Source: Caenispirillum bisanense (GTDB lineage Bacteria > Pseudomonadota > Alphaproteobacteria > Rhodospirillales > Rhodospirillaceae). From it: a stretch of 64,000 nt of DNA. The position numbers and the translations under genes were made by a program. Each line of letters starts with the position of its first letter. Position 1 is the stretch's first letter. Positions 62,727-64,000 of the stretch are shown in pieces. The stretch lies in NCBI RefSeq assembly GCF_039523075.1, contig NZ_BAAAEP010000020.1, positions 12,756 to 76,755 of the forward strand, given 5' to 3'. Below the pieces are notes generated by a model. That model was not told where the DNA came from. It ran no database searches and was given only the letters and a program-made list of their open reading frames with translations.

Positions 62727-63617
62727 ATGGCGGACCGGACCCTCCCCCTTCTCGGCCGTGGCGAAGCGGCGGCCAGTGCCCTGCCGCCGCTGCTGGTGGC
62801 GGCGGAGCGGGTGGCCGCCACCGTCGCGCCGGGCGTCCACGGCCGCCGCCGCGCCGGGCCGGGGGACCAGTTCTGGCAGTACCGCCGCTATCAGCCCGGC
62901 GACAGCGTGACGCAGATCGACTGGCGCCAGTCGGCCCGCAGCGATCCGCTCTATGTGCGCGAGCGCGAATGGTCCGCCGCCCAGACGGTGGTGGTGTGGG
63001 CCGACCGCTCCCCCAGCATGGACTTCCGCTCCGACCCCCGCCTGCCGCTCAAGCACGAGCGCGCCGCCCTGCTGGCGGTGGCGCTGGCGGCCCTGCTCAA
63101 CCGCGGCGGCGAGCGCATCGGCCTGCTGCTGCCCGGTGCCCCGCCGCCCGGCATGGGCCACGCCGCCCTCGCCCATCTGGCGGAGGCGCTGGAGCGGGCG
63201 CCGCTCGGCCAGGGCACCGACTGGACCCGGCTGGCCGACGCCGCGCCGGTCACCCGCCACGGCAGCGTGGTGCTGTTCGGCGACTTCCTCGACCCGCCGG
63301 AGGTGCTGGAGCCGGCCCTGCGCGCCCTCGCCGGGCGCGGCCTGCGCGGCCATGTGATGCAGGTGGTCGACCCGGCGGAGGAAACCCTGCCCTTCCGCGG
63401 CCGCATCCGCTTCACCGGGGCGGAGGGCGAGGGCGACCTGCTCATCGCCCGCACCGAGGACGTGCGCGAGGCCTACATCCGCCGCTTCCAGGCCCAGCGC
63501 GACGCCCTGTTCCGCCTGTGCCGGGGGCTGGACTGGAGCTTCGCCGTCCATCACACCGACCAGCCGCCGCAGACGGCGCTGCTCGCCCTGCATGCCCGCA
63601 TGGCGGAGGTGCGCTGA
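62727..63617 (+). CDS. DUF58 domain protein
   Basis: 296 residues. The DUF58 hallmark YQPGDSVTQIDWRQSARSDP is present, followed by the VWA-like core (TVVVWADRSPSMDFRSDPRL, SVVLFGDFLDPPEVL). ATG 62727 starts at MADRTLPLLG; the upstream frame runs back into moxR. MIDAS-type metal ligands are partly replaced. Usual partner of MoxR ATPases; probably a membrane-associated binding module. The stop is one base from the next start. Confidence 0.88.
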   Translation: MADRTLPLLGRGEAAASALPPLLVAAERVAATVAPGVHGRRRAGPGDQFWQYRRYQPGDSVTQIDWRQSARSDPLYVREREWSAAQTVVVWADRSPSMDFRSDPRLPLKHERAALLAVALAALLNRGGERIGLLLPGAPPPGMGHAALAHLAEALERAPLGQGTDWTRLADAAPVTRHGSVVLFGDFLDPPEVLEPALRALAGRGLRGHVMQVVDPAEETLPFRGRIRFTGAEGEGDLLIARTEDVREAYIRRFQAQRDALFRLCRGLDWSFAVHHTDQPPQTALLALHARMAEVR

Positions 63618-64000
63618 ATGTGGACCCTCGGCCCCCTCGCCTTCGCCGCCCCCTGGGTGCTGGCCGCCCTGCTCATCCTGCCGGCGCTGTGGTTCCTGCT
63701 GCGGGTGACGCCGCCGGCGCCGCGCCGCATGGTGTTCCCCGCCCTGCGCCTGCTGCTCGGCCTGCGGGCGCGGGAGGACGTGACCGCCCGCACGCCGTGG
63801 TGGCTGATCCTGCTGCGGCTGGTGATCGCCGCCCTCATCATCGTCGGCCTCGCCCGGCCGCTGCTCAATCCGCTGGGGGCGGAGCCGCGGCGCGGCCCGC
63901 TGCTGCTGGTGGTCGACGACGACCGCACCGCCGCCGCCGCCATGGCCGCCGCCCGCCAGGCGGCGCTCGGCCTCATCGCCCGCGCCGCGCGCGCGGAAGT
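63618..64000 (+). CDS. BatA/DUF4159-like membrane protein, N-terminal part (runs off window)
   Basis: The frame is open to the end of the window, so only the first ~127 residues are seen. An N-terminal aerotolerance-regulator-type membrane segment (APWVLAALLILPALWFLLRV), a second helix (WWLILLRLVIAALIIVGLAR), the FPALRLLLGLRAREDVTART linker and the start of a VWA-like domain (PLLLVVDDDRTAAA) match BatA/DUF4159 proteins. It follows DUF58 directly, completing moxR-DUF58-BatA order. Confidence 0.85.
   Translation, partial: MWTLGPLAFAAPWVLAALLILPALWFLLRVTPPAPRRMVFPALRLLLGLRAREDVTARTPWWLILLRLVIAALIIVGLARPLLNPLGAEPRRGPLLLVVDDDRTAAAAMAAARQAALGLIARAARAE

Overview
This is a GC-rich (roughly 70%), gene-dense chromosomal segment from a free-living alphaproteobacterium, most likely a Rhodospirillales/Azospirillales-type organism. 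The basis is the set of recognisable genes: petABC bc1 complex, class I KARI, the mtnP-mtnA-aldolase set of the DHAP shunt known from Rhodospirillum rubrum, DUF1285, a DUF6111-like protein, an alphaproteobacterial GAAC-N7-GAAC LexA box and the mreBCD-mrdA-rodA cluster. The species cannot be fixed from sequence alone. No insertion sequence, integrase, phage module or CRISPR array was seen. A run of 49 N (6267-6315) shows that this is a scaffolded draft.

Layout. 1-1578: end of a LacI-type repressor coupled to ribokinase. 1581-6469 (minus): FIST-domain hybrid histidine kinase, a flavoprotein and a NarL/FixJ response regulator. 6549-9344 (minus): NMT1/THI5-type ABC importer. 9563-17115 (plus): purine oxidation operon xdhA-xdhB-xdhC, a uraD-uraH fusion, puuD and puuE, with most junctions overlapping. 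17143-20350 (minus): M20 hydrolase, allantoate amidohydrolase-like enzyme and a GntR/FCD regulator. An identical 9-base motif lies before the GntR gene and in the importer/xdhA divergent region, which suggests one purine regulon: import, xanthine to urate, urate to allantoin, then allantoate breakdown.

20491-25082 (minus): a GNAT acetyltransferase and an unusual putative signalling-transport operon made of an output-less membrane sensor, a sensor-HAMP-MFS fusion and a periplasmic binding protein. 25273-27048 (plus): three tandem Hcp-like genes without any type VI secretion apparatus. 27151-28149: an exported protein of unknown function and tRNA-Lys(CUU). 28317-34134 (minus): rodA, mrdA, mreD, mreC, mreB (rod shape). 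34280-41267 (minus): leuA with a long leader, a degenerate dienelactone-hydrolase-like protein, rpmB, ilvC, ilvN, ilvB (branched-chain amino acids). 41433-48874: miaA, serB, a DHH phosphoesterase, a SAF-domain dehydrogenase, a lipoprotein, an aspartate aminotransferase and a DUF2141 protein.

48869-51367 holds uvrB with an SOS box, a four-copy 26-bp tandem repeat before it and a hairpin/repeat mosaic after it. 51368-54310 (minus): DHAP-shunt methionine salvage (mtnP, mtnA, a tautomerase, a class II aldolase). 54522-57103 (minus): petA, petB, petC. 57365-64000: trmL, an SGNH-hydrolase relative with four key residues replaced, cca, a small membrane protein, a CoA-type Nudix hydrolase, DUF1285, then a moxR-DUF58-BatA-like operon running off the end.

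The strongest leads for new biology are the sensor/HAMP-MFS/binding-protein operon, the FIST-kinase fusion with its flavoprotein neighbour, the orphan Hcp trio, the repeat structures flanking uvrB, the tautomerase inside the DHAP-shunt operon, and two conserved-looking enzymes that have lost their catalytic residues.
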